Below, in pieces: positions 8,500 to 17,710 of a stretch of DNA of 64,000 nucleotides. The notes below the pieces were generated by a model. That model had not been told where the DNA came from, did not search any database, and worked only from the letters and a program-made list of their open reading frames with translations. Source of the DNA: Candidatus Dormiibacterota bacterium (GTDB lineage Bacteria; Chloroflexota; Dormibacteria; Dormibacterales; Dormibacteraceae); the NCBI GenBank assembly GCA_003139695.1, contig PLJM01000005.1, positions 122,135 to 186,134 of the forward strand. Direction: 5' to 3'. The position numbers and the translations under genes were made by a program. The stretch's first letter is position 1, and each line of letters begins with the position of its first letter.

Positions 8500-9659
8500 C
8501 CTGCTGGGGCCCCCCCTGGGGTTGCCCCCGAAGCGGCCTCTACGAGCTGCTTGGCCCTCTCGTTAACGATCTCGCCGTCGTGCGTGACGCACGCACCCTT
8601 GGTGATCTCATCGCCGAAATCCAGGTTGATGGCTCCGTCTTTGACCAGGTGCAGAAGCAGGTTGGCGACGTTGCGGGCGTAAAGTTGGCTGGCATGCAGC
8701 GGCATCGTTGAAGGCACGTTTCTGGTGCCGATGATCGTGATCCCGCCAACGTCGACGTCCTCGCCGGCCTTCGTCAGCTCGACATTGCCCCCTGTCTCTG
8801 CGGCCAGGTCGACGATGACCGAGCCGGGGCGCATCCCTTTGACCATGGCGGCAGTCACCAAGAGCGGCGCGCGCCGTCCCGGGATCGCAGCGGTGGTGAT
8901 AACGACGTCAGATTTGGCGACATGCTCGCCAATCAGCTCCCTCTGCTTCGTGAGGAATTCCTCGGATTGCTCTTTCGCGTACCCGCCCTGGCCTTCCTGG
9001 GCTTCGAGTGGGAGCTCGATGAATGTCGCGCCCAGCGACTTCACCTCATCCTTGACTGCCGGCCGCACGTCATAAGCCGATACGACGGCGCCGAGCCTTC
9101 TCGCCGTGGCGATCGCCTGCAGGCCGGCGACTCCTGCTCCCATGACGAGAACTCGGGCCGGAGCAACCGTCCCCGCCGCGGTCATCATCATCGGAAAGAA
9201 CTTGCCAAGACGGGCGGCCGCGATCAGGACAGCCTTGTAGCCGGCTGCCGATGCCTGCGATGACAGCGCATCCATCGATTGGGCCCGCGAGATGCGGGGA
9301 ACCAGCTCGAGGCTGAATGCCGTGACGCCTTGTTTGGCAAGGGCCTTCACGATGTCGCCCTGAGTGGCCGGTTGGAGAAAGCTGATTAGGACAGCGCCCT
9401 TCTGGAGAAGGTCCACCTCGGCCGCAGATGGCGGCTGCACCTTGAGGACGACGTCTGCGTCCTTCAATAGGACGGCCGCGCCCTTGACCACCTTGACGCC
9501 AGCCTCTTTGTACGCCTCGTCTGGGACGAATGCTTCCTTGCCTGCGCCTTCCTCCACGCTCACATCGAGGCCGGCCGCGATGAGCTTGCCAGCAGTGTCG
9601 GGAACGAGCGCTACCCGTCGCTCATCCTGAGCAGTCTCCTTGGGGATGGCGACCTTCAC
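8496..9659 (-). CDS. pntAA: NAD(P) transhydrogenase subunit alpha, NAD-binding part
   Basis: This is the soluble domain I that binds NAD(H). VAIPKETAQDERRVALVP at the N-terminus and GAGVAGLQAIATARRLGA near residue 170 are the alanine dehydrogenase/PNT signatures. I start at GTG 9659, giving 387 residues, because family members begin right at this VKVAIPKE segment; the open frame upstream to 9758 adds non-homologous sequence. TACAGT on the minus strand (9669-9674) lies 9 nt upstream of that GTG with no Shine-Dalgarno, supporting both the start and a leaderless message. The gene is divergent from korA. Confidence 0.95.
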   Translation of the reverse strand: MKVAIPKETAQDERRVALVPDTAGKLIAAGLDVSVEEGAGKEAFVPDEAYKEAGVKVVKGAAVLLKDADVVLKVQPPSAAEVDLLQKGAVLISFLQPATQGDIVKALAKQGVTAFSLELVPRISRAQSMDALSSQASAAGYKAVLIAAARLGKFFPMMMTAAGTVAPARVLVMGAGVAGLQAIATARRLGAVVSAYDVRPAVKDEVKSLGATFIELPLEAQEGQGGYAKEQSEEFLTKQRELIGEHVAKSDVVITTAAIPGRRAPLLVTAAMVKGMRPGSVIVDLAAETGGNVELTKAGEDVDVGGITIIGTRNVPSTMPLHASQLYARNVANLLLHLVKDGAINLDFGDEITKGACVTHDGEIVNERAKQLVEAASGATPGGAPAG

Positions 9660-9766
9660 AGATTGAGGACTGTAGCGGAAATGGCGAGCTCCCCCCTCGA
9701 TCCGTGGGAGTGCCTTGTTCGTTGCAACAGACGCGTAACATTCTTGATCCGCCACCAAGAAACGAA

Positions 9767-11572
9767 TTGACCGAGCAAATAATCAACGACCTAACCATCC
9801 AGGCCGCGACCGTCAATGGATCCGGAAGCCAGACGGCGAACCTGGTCCTGACGCGGGCGATTTTCAGGATGGGGATCCCGGTGGCTCCCAAGAACGTGTT
9901 TCCCTCGAACATCGAGGGCTTGCCGACCTGGTACCAGCTCCGAATCACGCCCGCCGGGCACATGGCGCGAACCGACCAGGTCGACGTGCTGGTCGCTTTC
10001 AATCCGTCCACCTGGCGCGACGACCTGAAGTCTGTGCGAGCCGGCGGTGCGGTGATCCACGAAGAGGCGTTCTCGAACGCGGACGCGCGCAGCGACGTCA
10101 CCTACTACCCGGTGCCCTTCTCCAAGCTCGCCAAGTCGAAAATTCAGAGCGACACCCTGCGCAAGCAGCTGGCCAACATGATCTACGTCGGCGTCGTCGC
10201 GGGCCTGCTCGGCATCCCGTGGGAGGCAATCGAGCACGGAGTGCGGCGGCAGTTCCTCACCAAGCCCAAGGCCGTGCAGGTCAATCTCGACGCGATCAAG
10301 GTGGGTCTCGACTACTGGCAGGACAACTTCTCGAAGACCGACCCGTACCGCCTCGAGCCGATGACTGGGCTGGTCGAGGGCAAAGTGCTGGTGGAAGGCA
10401 ACCAGGCCGCCGCGATGGGTGCCCTGATGGGCGGGGTCACCGTATGCGCCTGGTACCCGATCACCCCATCCTCTTCTGTGTGCGAGTACCTGATCGCGTA
10501 CACCGATCGATACCGCACCGATCCCGCGACCGGCGAGAAGCGCGTCGCCATCGTCCAGGCCGAGGATGAGCTCGCGGCGGTCGGTATGGCGATCGGCGCC
10601 GGCTGGGCCGGGGCCCGCTCGATGACATCGACCTCGGGCCCGGGCATTTCTTTGATGGCTGAGTTCGCAGGCCTGGGCTATTACGCCGAGGTGCCGGTCG
10701 TGATCTTCGACATCCAGCGCATCGGGCCGTCGACCGGATTGCCCACGCGGACCTCGCAGGGTGACATCGGGTTTGCCTACACGCTTTCGCACGGCGACAC
10801 CAAGCACCTCGTGCTGCTCCCCGGGACAGTCGAGGAGTGCTACGAGTTCGCGCGAGACGCCTTCGATTACGCGGAGCGGTTCCAGACGCCGGTGTTCGTC
10901 CTGTCCGACCTCGACCTGGGCATGAACCTCTGGATGACGCCGGCTTTCAAATATCCGGAGAAGCCGTTTGACCGCGGCAAGGTGCTGTCGAAGGCAGACC
11001 TCGACCGGTTGTCCGGTCAGTGGGCCCGTTACAAGGACGTCGACGGGGACGGGGTGACGTATCGAACGCTGCCCGGCACCGACCACCCCTCTGCAGGTTT
11101 CTTCACGCGAGGGTCGGGCCATGACGAGTCGGCGCGCTATACGGAGAACGCCGACGCTTACGCGCGCAACATGGATCGCCTGTCACGCAAGCTCGAGACA
11201 GCTCGTGCGGTGCTGCCGGCGCCCATCGTCGACGAGACCTCCGGATCGAGCGTGGGCTTGATCGCGTTCGGCTCGACGCACGCCGCGGTGCTCGAGGCGC
11301 GCGAAGCGCTCGCAGCCGCGGGGCGGCCCGTCGACTACCTACGCGTCCGGGCGCTGCCGCTGTCGGCGGAGGTCGGCGAGTTCGTCGCAAGGCACGAGCG
11401 CGTTTACGTGGTCGAACAGAATCGAGACGGCCAGGTCTTCGACCTCATCCGCCTCGACCTTCCAGGGGCGCTCGTCGAGCGAGTCAAGTCGATCCGTCAT
11501 TACAACGGTCAGCCAATCCCTGCGATCGCGATATCGGAACCGCTGCTTCAATCGGAGCCGGTACCGGCATGA
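9767..11572 (+). CDS. korA: 2-oxoacid:ferredoxin oxidoreductase, fused gamma/alpha subunit
   Basis: Together with the next gene it decarboxylates a 2-oxoacid (probably 2-oxoglutarate) to the acyl-CoA, reducing ferredoxin. The gamma domain opens with ATVNGSGSQTANLVL and spans about 190 residues; the alpha (pyrimidine-binding) domain follows from EGNQAAAMGALMGG with WYPITPSSSVCEYL. I start at TTG 9767 (601 residues) because homologues begin a few residues before this point; GTG 9704 is an upstream alternative. The stop overlaps korB by four bases. Substrate specificity is inferred from subunit type. Confidence 0.93.
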   Translation: MTEQIINDLTIQAATVNGSGSQTANLVLTRAIFRMGIPVAPKNVFPSNIEGLPTWYQLRITPAGHMARTDQVDVLVAFNPSTWRDDLKSVRAGGAVIHEEAFSNADARSDVTYYPVPFSKLAKSKIQSDTLRKQLANMIYVGVVAGLLGIPWEAIEHGVRRQFLTKPKAVQVNLDAIKVGLDYWQDNFSKTDPYRLEPMTGLVEGKVLVEGNQAAAMGALMGGVTVCAWYPITPSSSVCEYLIAYTDRYRTDPATGEKRVAIVQAEDELAAVGMAIGAGWAGARSMTSTSGPGISLMAEFAGLGYYAEVPVVIFDIQRIGPSTGLPTRTSQGDIGFAYTLSHGDTKHLVLLPGTVEECYEFARDAFDYAERFQTPVFVLSDLDLGMNLWMTPAFKYPEKPFDRGKVLSKADLDRLSGQWARYKDVDGDGVTYRTLPGTDHPSAGFFTRGSGHDESARYTENADAYARNMDRLSRKLETARAVLPAPIVDETSGSSVGLIAFGSTHAAVLEAREALAAAGRPVDYLRVRALPLSAEVGEFVARHERVYVVEQNRDGQVFDLIRLDLPGALVERVKSIRHYNGQPIPAIAISEPLLQSEPVPA

Positions 11573-12591
11573 GCGTCACCCTCAACCGCATCGGACTTCA
11601 GCGCGACGCCTACAAAGGCGCCGCGACGACGCTGTGCGCCGGCTGCGGCCACAACTCCATCACCAACCACATGATCAAGGCGCTGTACGAGCTCGGCGTC
11701 GAGCCGCACCGCCTGGCCAAGATGTCCGGCATCGGGTGCTCGTCGAAGACACCCGCCTACTTCGTCGAGACCGCCCACGGCTTCAACGGCGTCCATGGGC
11801 GCATGCCTTCTCTCACCACTGGCGCTCAGCTCGCCAACCGCCAGCTGATCATGCTCGGCGTATCTGGCGATGGCGACACCGCATCGATCGGCCTGGGGCA
11901 GTTCATGCACATGATCCGCCGCAACATCGACTGCACCTACATCATCGAGGACAACGGAACCTACGGCCTTACCAAGGGCCAGTTCTCGGCCACCGCCGAC
12001 ATCGGCTCGGTGCAGAAGAAAGGCGCCGTCAACACTTTCCAGCCTATAGATCCGTGCGCGGTCGCTCTCACGCTCGGCTGCTCGTTCGTCGCCCGCTCGT
12101 TCAGCGGTGATGGCAAGCAGGTGGTGCCTCTCATCAAGGCAGCGATTGCTCACCGTGGCACCGCGATCATCGATATCGTCTCCCCGTGCGTGACCTTCAA
12201 CGACCACGATGGTTCCACCAAGAGCTACAGCTGGGTCAAGGATCACGAGGAATCAATCGCCGACGTGTCCTTCGTCCCTTTCTTCGAAGAGGTCCATGTC
12301 GACTACGAGCCGGGGACCGTTCGCGACGTCGAGCTACACGATGGATCGCACATCATGCTCAAGAAGCTGGGTGAGGACCACGATCCCAAGGACCGCCGCG
12401 CCGCGATGAGGGTGATCGAGGAGGGTCGCGCCGCCGGCCACCTGGTGACCGGTCTGCTTTACGTAGACACGACGATGGAAGACTTCGCCTCGACCGAGCA
12501 CATCCCCGACCGGCCGCTGAAGGACCTGGGCGAGGACGATCTCCGGTTGAGCCGCGAGGATTTCGAAACGTTCATGTCCGAATTCGCCTGA
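11569..12591 (+). CDS. korB: 2-oxoacid:ferredoxin oxidoreductase, beta subunit
   Basis: The thiamine-diphosphate-binding subunit. LCAGCGHNSITNHM near residue 23 and GVSGDGDTASIGLGQFMHM near residue 98 with the IIEDNGTYGLTKGQ segment are the ThDP/Mg signatures; conserved cysteines (CAGCG, GCSSKTP) fit iron-sulfur ligation. The 340-residue length is typical. Its ATG overlaps the korA stop, and its own TGA overlaps a CTG that appears to begin the next frame. Confidence 0.95.
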   Translation: MSVTLNRIGLQRDAYKGAATTLCAGCGHNSITNHMIKALYELGVEPHRLAKMSGIGCSSKTPAYFVETAHGFNGVHGRMPSLTTGAQLANRQLIMLGVSGDGDTASIGLGQFMHMIRRNIDCTYIIEDNGTYGLTKGQFSATADIGSVQKKGAVNTFQPIDPCAVALTLGCSFVARSFSGDGKQVVPLIKAAIAHRGTAIIDIVSPCVTFNDHDGSTKSYSWVKDHEESIADVSFVPFFEEVHVDYEPGTVRDVELHDGSHIMLKKLGEDHDPKDRRAAMRVIEEGRAAGHLVTGLLYVDTTMEDFASTEHIPDRPLKDLGEDDLRLSREDFETFMSEFA

Positions 12592-13226
12592 GTAAGGTCA
12601 AGACCGACCCGCCCTCAACGCAACAGGAGCTGGCCAAAGGCACCAGGCTGGTCGCGCGTCGCGACCCCGCAATGGCGCGACTCGTCAAGGCTGCGGGACC
12701 TCTTGAGCTGCGCGACCCCCTGCCCGACGGCTTCGCCGCGCTGGTGCGGTCGATCATGTACCAGCAGCTGGCGGGCGCGGCCGCATCGACCATCCACGGC
12801 AGGTTGTTGAAGTTGTTTTCTGACGGCCTCTCCCCCGTCGCGGTGCTCGCGCTGCCGGAGGGAGCAATGCGGACCGCTGGAGTGAGCGGGTCCAAGGCCG
12901 CAGCCATCGCCGACCTTGCATTGAAGGTGAGCGATGGAACGGTTCCACTGCATGACGTGGATGGTCTGTCCGACGACGAGCTCGTCGCGCGCCTGGTCCT
13001 GGTGCGCGGCATCGGCCGCTGGACGGCGGAGATGTTCCTGATGTTCCAGCTCGGGCGACTGGATGTTTGGCCGGTCGACGATTACGGCGTGCGCAAGGGT
13101 TGGGCGCTGGCGCACAAGTTGAAGGAACCGCCTACGCCTCGTGCCCTCCAGGCCGAGGGAGATCGATTCCGGCCCTACCGGTCAATCGCGGCGCTTTACT
13201 GCTGGCGGGCGGTCGATACGCCCTGA
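12588..13226 (+). CDS. DNA-3-methyladenine glycosylase II-like (HhH-GPD)
   Basis: A base-excision repair enzyme that removes alkylated purines. VRGIGRWTAEMFLMFQLGR is the helix-hairpin-helix, followed by VWPVDDYGVRKG with the catalytic Asp. The only canonical start is ATG 12672, but the sequence before it (LVARRDPAMARLVKAAGP) is typical of the family and has no ATG, GTG or TTG. CTG 12588 overlaps the korB TGA as CTGA, copying the ATGA/GTGA junctions used throughout the window, so I extend to it (212 residues). ATG 12672 is the conservative choice. Confidence 0.85.
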   Translation: MSKVKTDPPSTQQELAKGTRLVARRDPAMARLVKAAGPLELRDPLPDGFAALVRSIMYQQLAGAAASTIHGRLLKLFSDGLSPVAVLALPEGAMRTAGVSGSKAAAIADLALKVSDGTVPLHDVDGLSDDELVARLVLVRGIGRWTAEMFLMFQLGRLDVWPVDDYGVRKGWALAHKLKEPPTPRALQAEGDRFRPYRSIAALYCWRAVDTP

Positions 13227-13302
13227 CCCTGGTGGCCACGAGGCTAGCCCTCGAGCCTGCCGAGGGCGCCCGTACGATTGGTGCTCGACGGGTGTGTGTG
13301 GG

Positions 13303-14997
13303 GTGAAGACGCTTCCAGAGTCTCCGGATGCCTTCAAAGAGGCGACGTGGGAAGACGTCCGGCCGTTCTATGAGGAGCTCGCCTCTCGACCACTTCACGC
13401 CGGCAACGTCGAAGAGTGGCTGGCCGACTGGTCCCGGTTCGAATCTCTCTTGTCGGAGGCATCAGCGTTGGCGAGCTTCGACTATTCATGCGACACGGCC
13501 GACCCAGCCCGCGAGTCGGCGCAGCTGCGCTTCGGCACGCAGATCTCGCCCAAAGCCCAGGAGCAACGCGTGCGATTGCAGGAACGACTCCTAAAGCTGG
13601 GCTACGTGCGGGCGGGACTCGAAACCACAATCGAGCGGTTTCGCAACCAGATGCAGATCTTCAACGAGGCCAACGTCCCGCTGTCCGCCGAGCTCTCCCG
13701 ACTTACCACCAGCTGGTCAAAGGTCATCGGCGCGATGACCGTTGAATGGGAAGGCGTCGAGAAGACGCCCGCACAGCTTCTCCCCTATCTCGAGTCAACG
13801 GACCGTTCTGTTCGCGAGCGCGCATTCAAGCTTCGAGCCAAGCCTTATGTCCAACAGCGCACCGCGATCGCGGACATCTTCGACATGATGTACGACCTTC
13901 GACAGCAAACGGCGCGAAACGCCGGCTTCGACAACTTCCGCGACTACGCGCATCAGGAAAAGAACCGGTTCGCATACACGCCCTCAGACTGCATGCGCTT
14001 CCACGAGGCGGTCGAGACGGCGGTCCTGCCGGCCGTAGACCGGATCCTGGACCGCCGGCGGCGGGCGATGAAGGTCGATCGGCTCAGGCCTTGGGACACC
14101 TCCGTCGACCCCCTTGGGAGAGCTGCGCTGGAGCCATTCGCGAACATCGACACTTTCGTCAGTCGAGCAGGGAGCATCTTCGGCCACGTAGACGCCGAAT
14201 TCCGCAATTATTTTGAGACCATGGTCGATGCCAAGCTGCTCGATCTCGAGAATCGCAAGGGCAAAGCGCCAGGTGCCTACAGCCAGACTCTTTCCTTTAG
14301 AAAGCAGCCGCTGATCTTCATGAATGCCGTCGGCGTTGACGACGATGTTCGAACCCTGCTGCACGAGTCCGGCCATGCCTTCCATTCTTTCGAAGCTTCT
14401 CGGTTGCCGATCCTTTTCCAACGCCACCCGGGGTCGGAGATGGCGGAGGTGGCCTCGATGTCGATGGAGCTGCTCGCAGCTCCGTTCATCGGCGAGGACA
14501 GCGGTGGCTACTACAACGACGACGAGCAGCGCCGCTCGTGTGTGGAGCATCTGGAAGGGATCGTGATGTTCTTCCCGCACTGCGCATCAGTGGATGCGTT
14601 TCAGCACTGGATTTACCTCGACAAGGCGGGACGCGACAGGGACGCCCGCGACGCCAGGTGGCTCGAGCTGCGGTCGCGATTCGAAGGCAACGGAGTGGAT
14701 TGGAGCGGACTCGATCGAGAGCGCACAGCGCGCTGGTACCAGCAGCCACATTTCTTCTCGAGTCCCTTCTACTACATCGAATACGGTATCGCCCAGCTGG
14801 GCGCCCTGCAGGTGTGGCGAAACAGCCTGAAGGACCCCAAAGAGGCGGTGCGGAATTATCGGGCGGCGCTGGCGCTCGGCGCCACGCAGCCATTGCCCGA
14901 GCTGTTCAGGGCTGCAGGCGCACGGTTGATTTTCGACAGCGCCGGTATGAGCGAGCTGATCGGCGTCGTCGAGGAGGAGATCGCAAAGCTCGGGTAG
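13303..14997 (+). CDS. M3-family oligoendopeptidase (PepF-like)
   Basis: A zinc oligopeptidase of the thimet oligopeptidase/PepF clan. The zinc motif HESGH lies at about residues 354-358 within LLHESGHAFHSFEASR, and the downstream SMSMELLAAPF supplies the Glu ligand. The long helical N-terminal half (RFRNQMQIFNEANVPLSAE) is typical. GTG 13303 gives 564 residues, the normal size; GTG 13294 three codons upstream and the long frame from 13141 are less likely. It probably degrades cytoplasmic peptides. It follows the glycosylase gene by 76 bp. Confidence 0.92.
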   Translation: MKTLPESPDAFKEATWEDVRPFYEELASRPLHAGNVEEWLADWSRFESLLSEASALASFDYSCDTADPARESAQLRFGTQISPKAQEQRVRLQERLLKLGYVRAGLETTIERFRNQMQIFNEANVPLSAELSRLTTSWSKVIGAMTVEWEGVEKTPAQLLPYLESTDRSVRERAFKLRAKPYVQQRTAIADIFDMMYDLRQQTARNAGFDNFRDYAHQEKNRFAYTPSDCMRFHEAVETAVLPAVDRILDRRRRAMKVDRLRPWDTSVDPLGRAALEPFANIDTFVSRAGSIFGHVDAEFRNYFETMVDAKLLDLENRKGKAPGAYSQTLSFRKQPLIFMNAVGVDDDVRTLLHESGHAFHSFEASRLPILFQRHPGSEMAEVASMSMELLAAPFIGEDSGGYYNDDEQRRSCVEHLEGIVMFFPHCASVDAFQHWIYLDKAGRDRDARDARWLELRSRFEGNGVDWSGLDRERTARWYQQPHFFSSPFYYIEYGIAQLGALQVWRNSLKDPKEAVRNYRAALALGATQPLPELFRAAGARLIFDSAGMSELIGVVEEEIAKLG

Positions 14998-15009
14998 AAC
15001 CGCTAGCGG

Positions 15010-15906
15010 CTAGCTGCGCGCGAAGTCGCGAAGGGGCAGCCGCGGACCAAAGCGCGGCGCAGTGATCCCGGCGATTGCGATGAGCCGGAGCACGCGTGCG
15101 CGGTGGCCGCGATATGGCTCGAGCAGCTCGAGCATTCGCTCGTCGGTTGACCGCGGCGTGCCCTCGAGAGCGAACCCGACGCTGTGAGGCAGGTTGTAGT
15201 CGCCGACAGGGACCGCGTCGGGATCGCCCAGCGCGGTCGACGCGACCAGGGCCGCAGTCCACGGGCCGATGCCGGGGAATGCCTGCAAGCGCCCGTAGGC
15301 TGAGGCGATATCCATCGAGACTGTCTCCTCGAGCCGGCCCGCGCTTCGCGCGGCACCGATGATCACCTCGGCGCGCCGTCGCTCGATTCCGAAGGTGTGG
15401 AATGTCCAGTACGGCGTTCGGGCAAGCACACGGGCTGCGGGCGGAACGGTGAGCCTGACCGGCCCTGGCGCCGGTTCGCCCAGCGCCTCAACCAGGCGCT
15501 CGTACGACCGGCGCGATTCGATGCCGGTGACCTTCTGGCCGAGCACGGCGGGCACCAACGCTTCAAATACCGCCGATGTTTTCGGCATGCGCACCCCGGG
15601 ATTTCGCTTGTGGACCTGCGCCAGAAATGGATGCTGCGGGACAAAACCGGCATCGTCGTCCTGCTCGCCACAAAGGGCGCCTGCACGCGCAGCCGCCCAG
15701 GTCGCACCCGGGCCCCAGGCCTCGACGTCGACGCCGGCCTCCGACTGCACCAGGTGAACTGTCGCCGGCCCATCCGGCGTCAGGGTGGCGCGCCATACCT
15801 CGCTTGCATTAATGCGCAACGACGGAGTGCCGCCGATAAAGGCCACCGTCAGGGCGAGATCGAGGGGCCGACCCGACTCGAATCGCGTGATGGCATCCGG
15901 GCTCAC
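15010..15906 (-). CDS. Second DNA-3-methyladenine glycosylase II-like protein
   Basis: An AlkA-type alkylbase glycosylase. The HhH motif AFPGIGPWTAALVASTALGD is followed by DAVPVGDYNLP with the catalytic Asp, and the N-terminal part (LALTVAF...GGTPSLRINASEVWRA) resembles the AlkA N-terminal domain. GTG 15906 (298 residues) starts just after the stop of the histidine kinase gene (4-nt scale spacing, TAGCGTG), so the longer frame to 16104 is rejected because it would lie inside the kinase. It is only about 30% like the other glycosylase at 12588 by eye and is not a recent duplicate. Confidence 0.9.
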   Translation of the reverse strand: MSPDAITRFESGRPLDLALTVAFIGGTPSLRINASEVWRATLTPDGPATVHLVQSEAGVDVEAWGPGATWAAARAGALCGEQDDDAGFVPQHPFLAQVHKRNPGVRMPKTSAVFEALVPAVLGQKVTGIESRRSYERLVEALGEPAPGPVRLTVPPAARVLARTPYWTFHTFGIERRRAEVIIGAARSAGRLEETVSMDIASAYGRLQAFPGIGPWTAALVASTALGDPDAVPVGDYNLPHSVGFALEGTPRSTDERMLELLEPYRGHRARVLRLIAIAGITAPRFGPRLPLRDFARS

Positions 15907-15907
15907 G

Positions 15908-17071
15908 CTAAGTGCTGAGGGGAACCCGGAGCGTGAAAGTGCTTCCTCTTCCTGGCGTCGATTCCACGGTGAGGTCACCATCATGCATTCGCGCGATCTC
16001 GCGCGACAGCCAAAGCCCAAGACCCGTTCCCGAGACGCTCTCGGTCGCCTTCGTCTCGATCCGCACAAAGCGGGTGAAGAGGCGGGCCTGGTCTTCCTCG
16101 GCAATTCCGATGCCTTCGTCGGTCACCGCCACCATACCGATGCCATCACCGCTGACGCGGACTTTGATTCGCGTTCCGTTGGGTGAGTACTTGGCCGCAT
16201 TGCTGAGCAGGTTTCGAACCACCATCTGGAAGCGCTCGGGATCCACCTCGGCTTCCACAGCGCTGGACGGTTTCTCGACGCTCAGCTGATGCTTGCTCAG
16301 CAGCTGGCTCGAGCCCTCGATCGCAAGGTCCGTCAATTCGACGAGGTCCGACGGGAGCTTCTTCAGCGCCAGCCGCCCTTCTTCGAGACGCGCGGCCTCG
16401 ACCATCTGCTCGACCATCCAGTTGACCTCGTCGGATTTCTGGATCAATAGGTGAACCACCGACGACGATTGTGCCGAAAGGTCGCCCAGCGAGCCCACCT
16501 CCAGCATCGTCAGGTAGCCCTTGATCACCGTCATCGGGCCCCGCAGCTCGTGGGAAGCGACGTTGAGAAACTCGGTCTTGGCCTTCTCAAGAGAAGCGAT
16601 CCTCGCACTCAGCGACACGCGATCCAGGCCGGCGCTGATGCTGTTCGCGTACTGGCGCAGACGCAAAATCTCGTCGTCGCCGAAGGCCGGCGTGAAGGGG
16701 CCGGCCTGAACGACCATGCAGCCTTCACCCTGCTGGAGGTGCAGCGAGGTGATCAGCCTGGTGACCTGTTGGTTTGAAGTACGCGCGCGGCCGGCAGCTG
16801 AACCGGCTCGCACCTCCGCCGCAACTGCCTCCACTTGCTCGGGCGTCATCTCGCGCGCTGCCAGGATCGAGCCGTCGGCATCGATGATGACTGCGCCCAC
16901 GCCACCGACGAGGCGCGTCGCCCACGAGAGCGCGCGCTGAGCGAACGTAGAGCGGTCGGGGCTGTAGAGCAGCAGGTCATGGAGCGCGTTGCGGAACGTA
17001 CCCTCTTCGGGTTCCCTCAATCGATCACCGCGCCTAGCGTCAGAAGAACGAAGGCTGCTTGGGTGGCCCAT
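15908..17071 (-). CDS. Soluble histidine kinase
   Basis: The 387-residue protein has a GAF-like sensory region (about residues 40-150: VGGVGAVIIDADGSILAARE), then a HisKA dimerisation helix with ASHELRGPMTVIKGYL, and an HATPase domain with NLLSNAAKYSP (N box), TDEGIGIAEED (G1) and GTGLGLWLSREIARMH (G2). No membrane segment is visible, so it senses a cytoplasmic signal or works with another sensor. No response regulator is adjacent; it is an orphan. I start at ATG 17071, because the upstream extension to 17221 would overlap the promoter of the divergent ChrB gene. Confidence 0.92.
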   Translation of the reverse strand: MGHPSSLRSSDARRGDRLREPEEGTFRNALHDLLLYSPDRSTFAQRALSWATRLVGGVGAVIIDADGSILAAREMTPEQVEAVAAEVRAGSAAGRARTSNQQVTRLITSLHLQQGEGCMVVQAGPFTPAFGDDEILRLRQYANSISAGLDRVSLSARIASLEKAKTEFLNVASHELRGPMTVIKGYLTMLEVGSLGDLSAQSSSVVHLLIQKSDEVNWMVEQMVEAARLEEGRLALKKLPSDLVELTDLAIEGSSQLLSKHQLSVEKPSSAVEAEVDPERFQMVVRNLLSNAAKYSPNGTRIKVRVSGDGIGMVAVTDEGIGIAEEDQARLFTRFVRIETKATESVSGTGLGLWLSREIARMHDGDLTVESTPGRGSTFTLRVPLST

Positions 17072-17159
17072 TGCAGCTCCACCAGCACGTTTGCCACTGG
17101 CCGAGGATAAAGCAACGGCGCGGCGTATGCCAATGTTAGATTGCAAGGAGGAAGCGACG

Positions 17160-17612
17160 ATGAAGTGGGTGACTCGAAAGAATGCGAGCGTGGATCGAAT
17201 TGCGTGTCCGTGGCTGATCAAGCGATTTATCGATCCAGATGCGGAGTTCCTGTACGTGCCGGCGGCGGATGTGATTGCCGTCGCCGAAAAGGAAGGCGCT
17301 ATCCCCTATGACGTCGGCGGCGTCGAGCTTGGCCACGTCGACGGGAGGTGCAGCTTCGAGTCGGTCATCCTCAAGCACGGTTTGAAAGATCCGGCGCTTG
17401 ATCGACTAGCGTTGATCGTGCACGGCGCCGACGTGACAGCCGATGTCGCGATCACGCCGGAGGCCGCCGGCCTGAAAGCGATCGCGCACGGCTTTGCGAT
17501 GGTCCACGGTGAAGACGACCACCGCAAAATCACGCTCGAGACGCCGCTCTACGACGCGCTGTACGCCTGGTGCCAGCACCAGGTCGGACGGGTCAAGCCT
17601 GCGGCAGAGTGA
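17160..17612 (+). CDS. ChrB C-terminal-domain protein (chromate resistance family)
   Basis: The 150-residue protein opens WVTRKNASVDRIACPWLIKR and has GHVDGRCSFES further on, features of the ChrB C-terminal domain. Full-length ChrB regulates chrA, but stand-alone copies like this are common and their role is unclear; no chromate transporter is nearby. ATG 17160 is preceded by AAGGAGG (17145-17151), one of the few strong Shine-Dalgarno sites in the window, so the longer frame from 16989 is rejected. Confidence 0.85.
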   Translation: MKWVTRKNASVDRIACPWLIKRFIDPDAEFLYVPAADVIAVAEKEGAIPYDVGGVELGHVDGRCSFESVILKHGLKDPALDRLALIVHGADVTADVAITPEAAGLKAIAHGFAMVHGEDDHRKITLETPLYDALYAWCQHQVGRVKPAAE

Positions 17613-17710
17613 CCTCGATGCCGCACACCGCCGGGGAGAAAGAGCTGACTGCAAACCTGCCCGAGCGAGAGCAAGGCAACTCGCTGGGTTCCCGGCTACG
17701 ATCGGTTCTC

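Noticed and set aside
9791..11122. Antisense frame of 443 codons across korA
   Set aside because: Shadow of korA: composition is biased (Arg, His, Val) and no motif is present. The same applies to the long antisense frames over korB, the kinase/AAA gene and lysC.
13141..13302. N-terminal extension of the M3 peptidase
   Set aside because: It overlaps the end of the glycosylase gene, and homologues start near GTG 13303.
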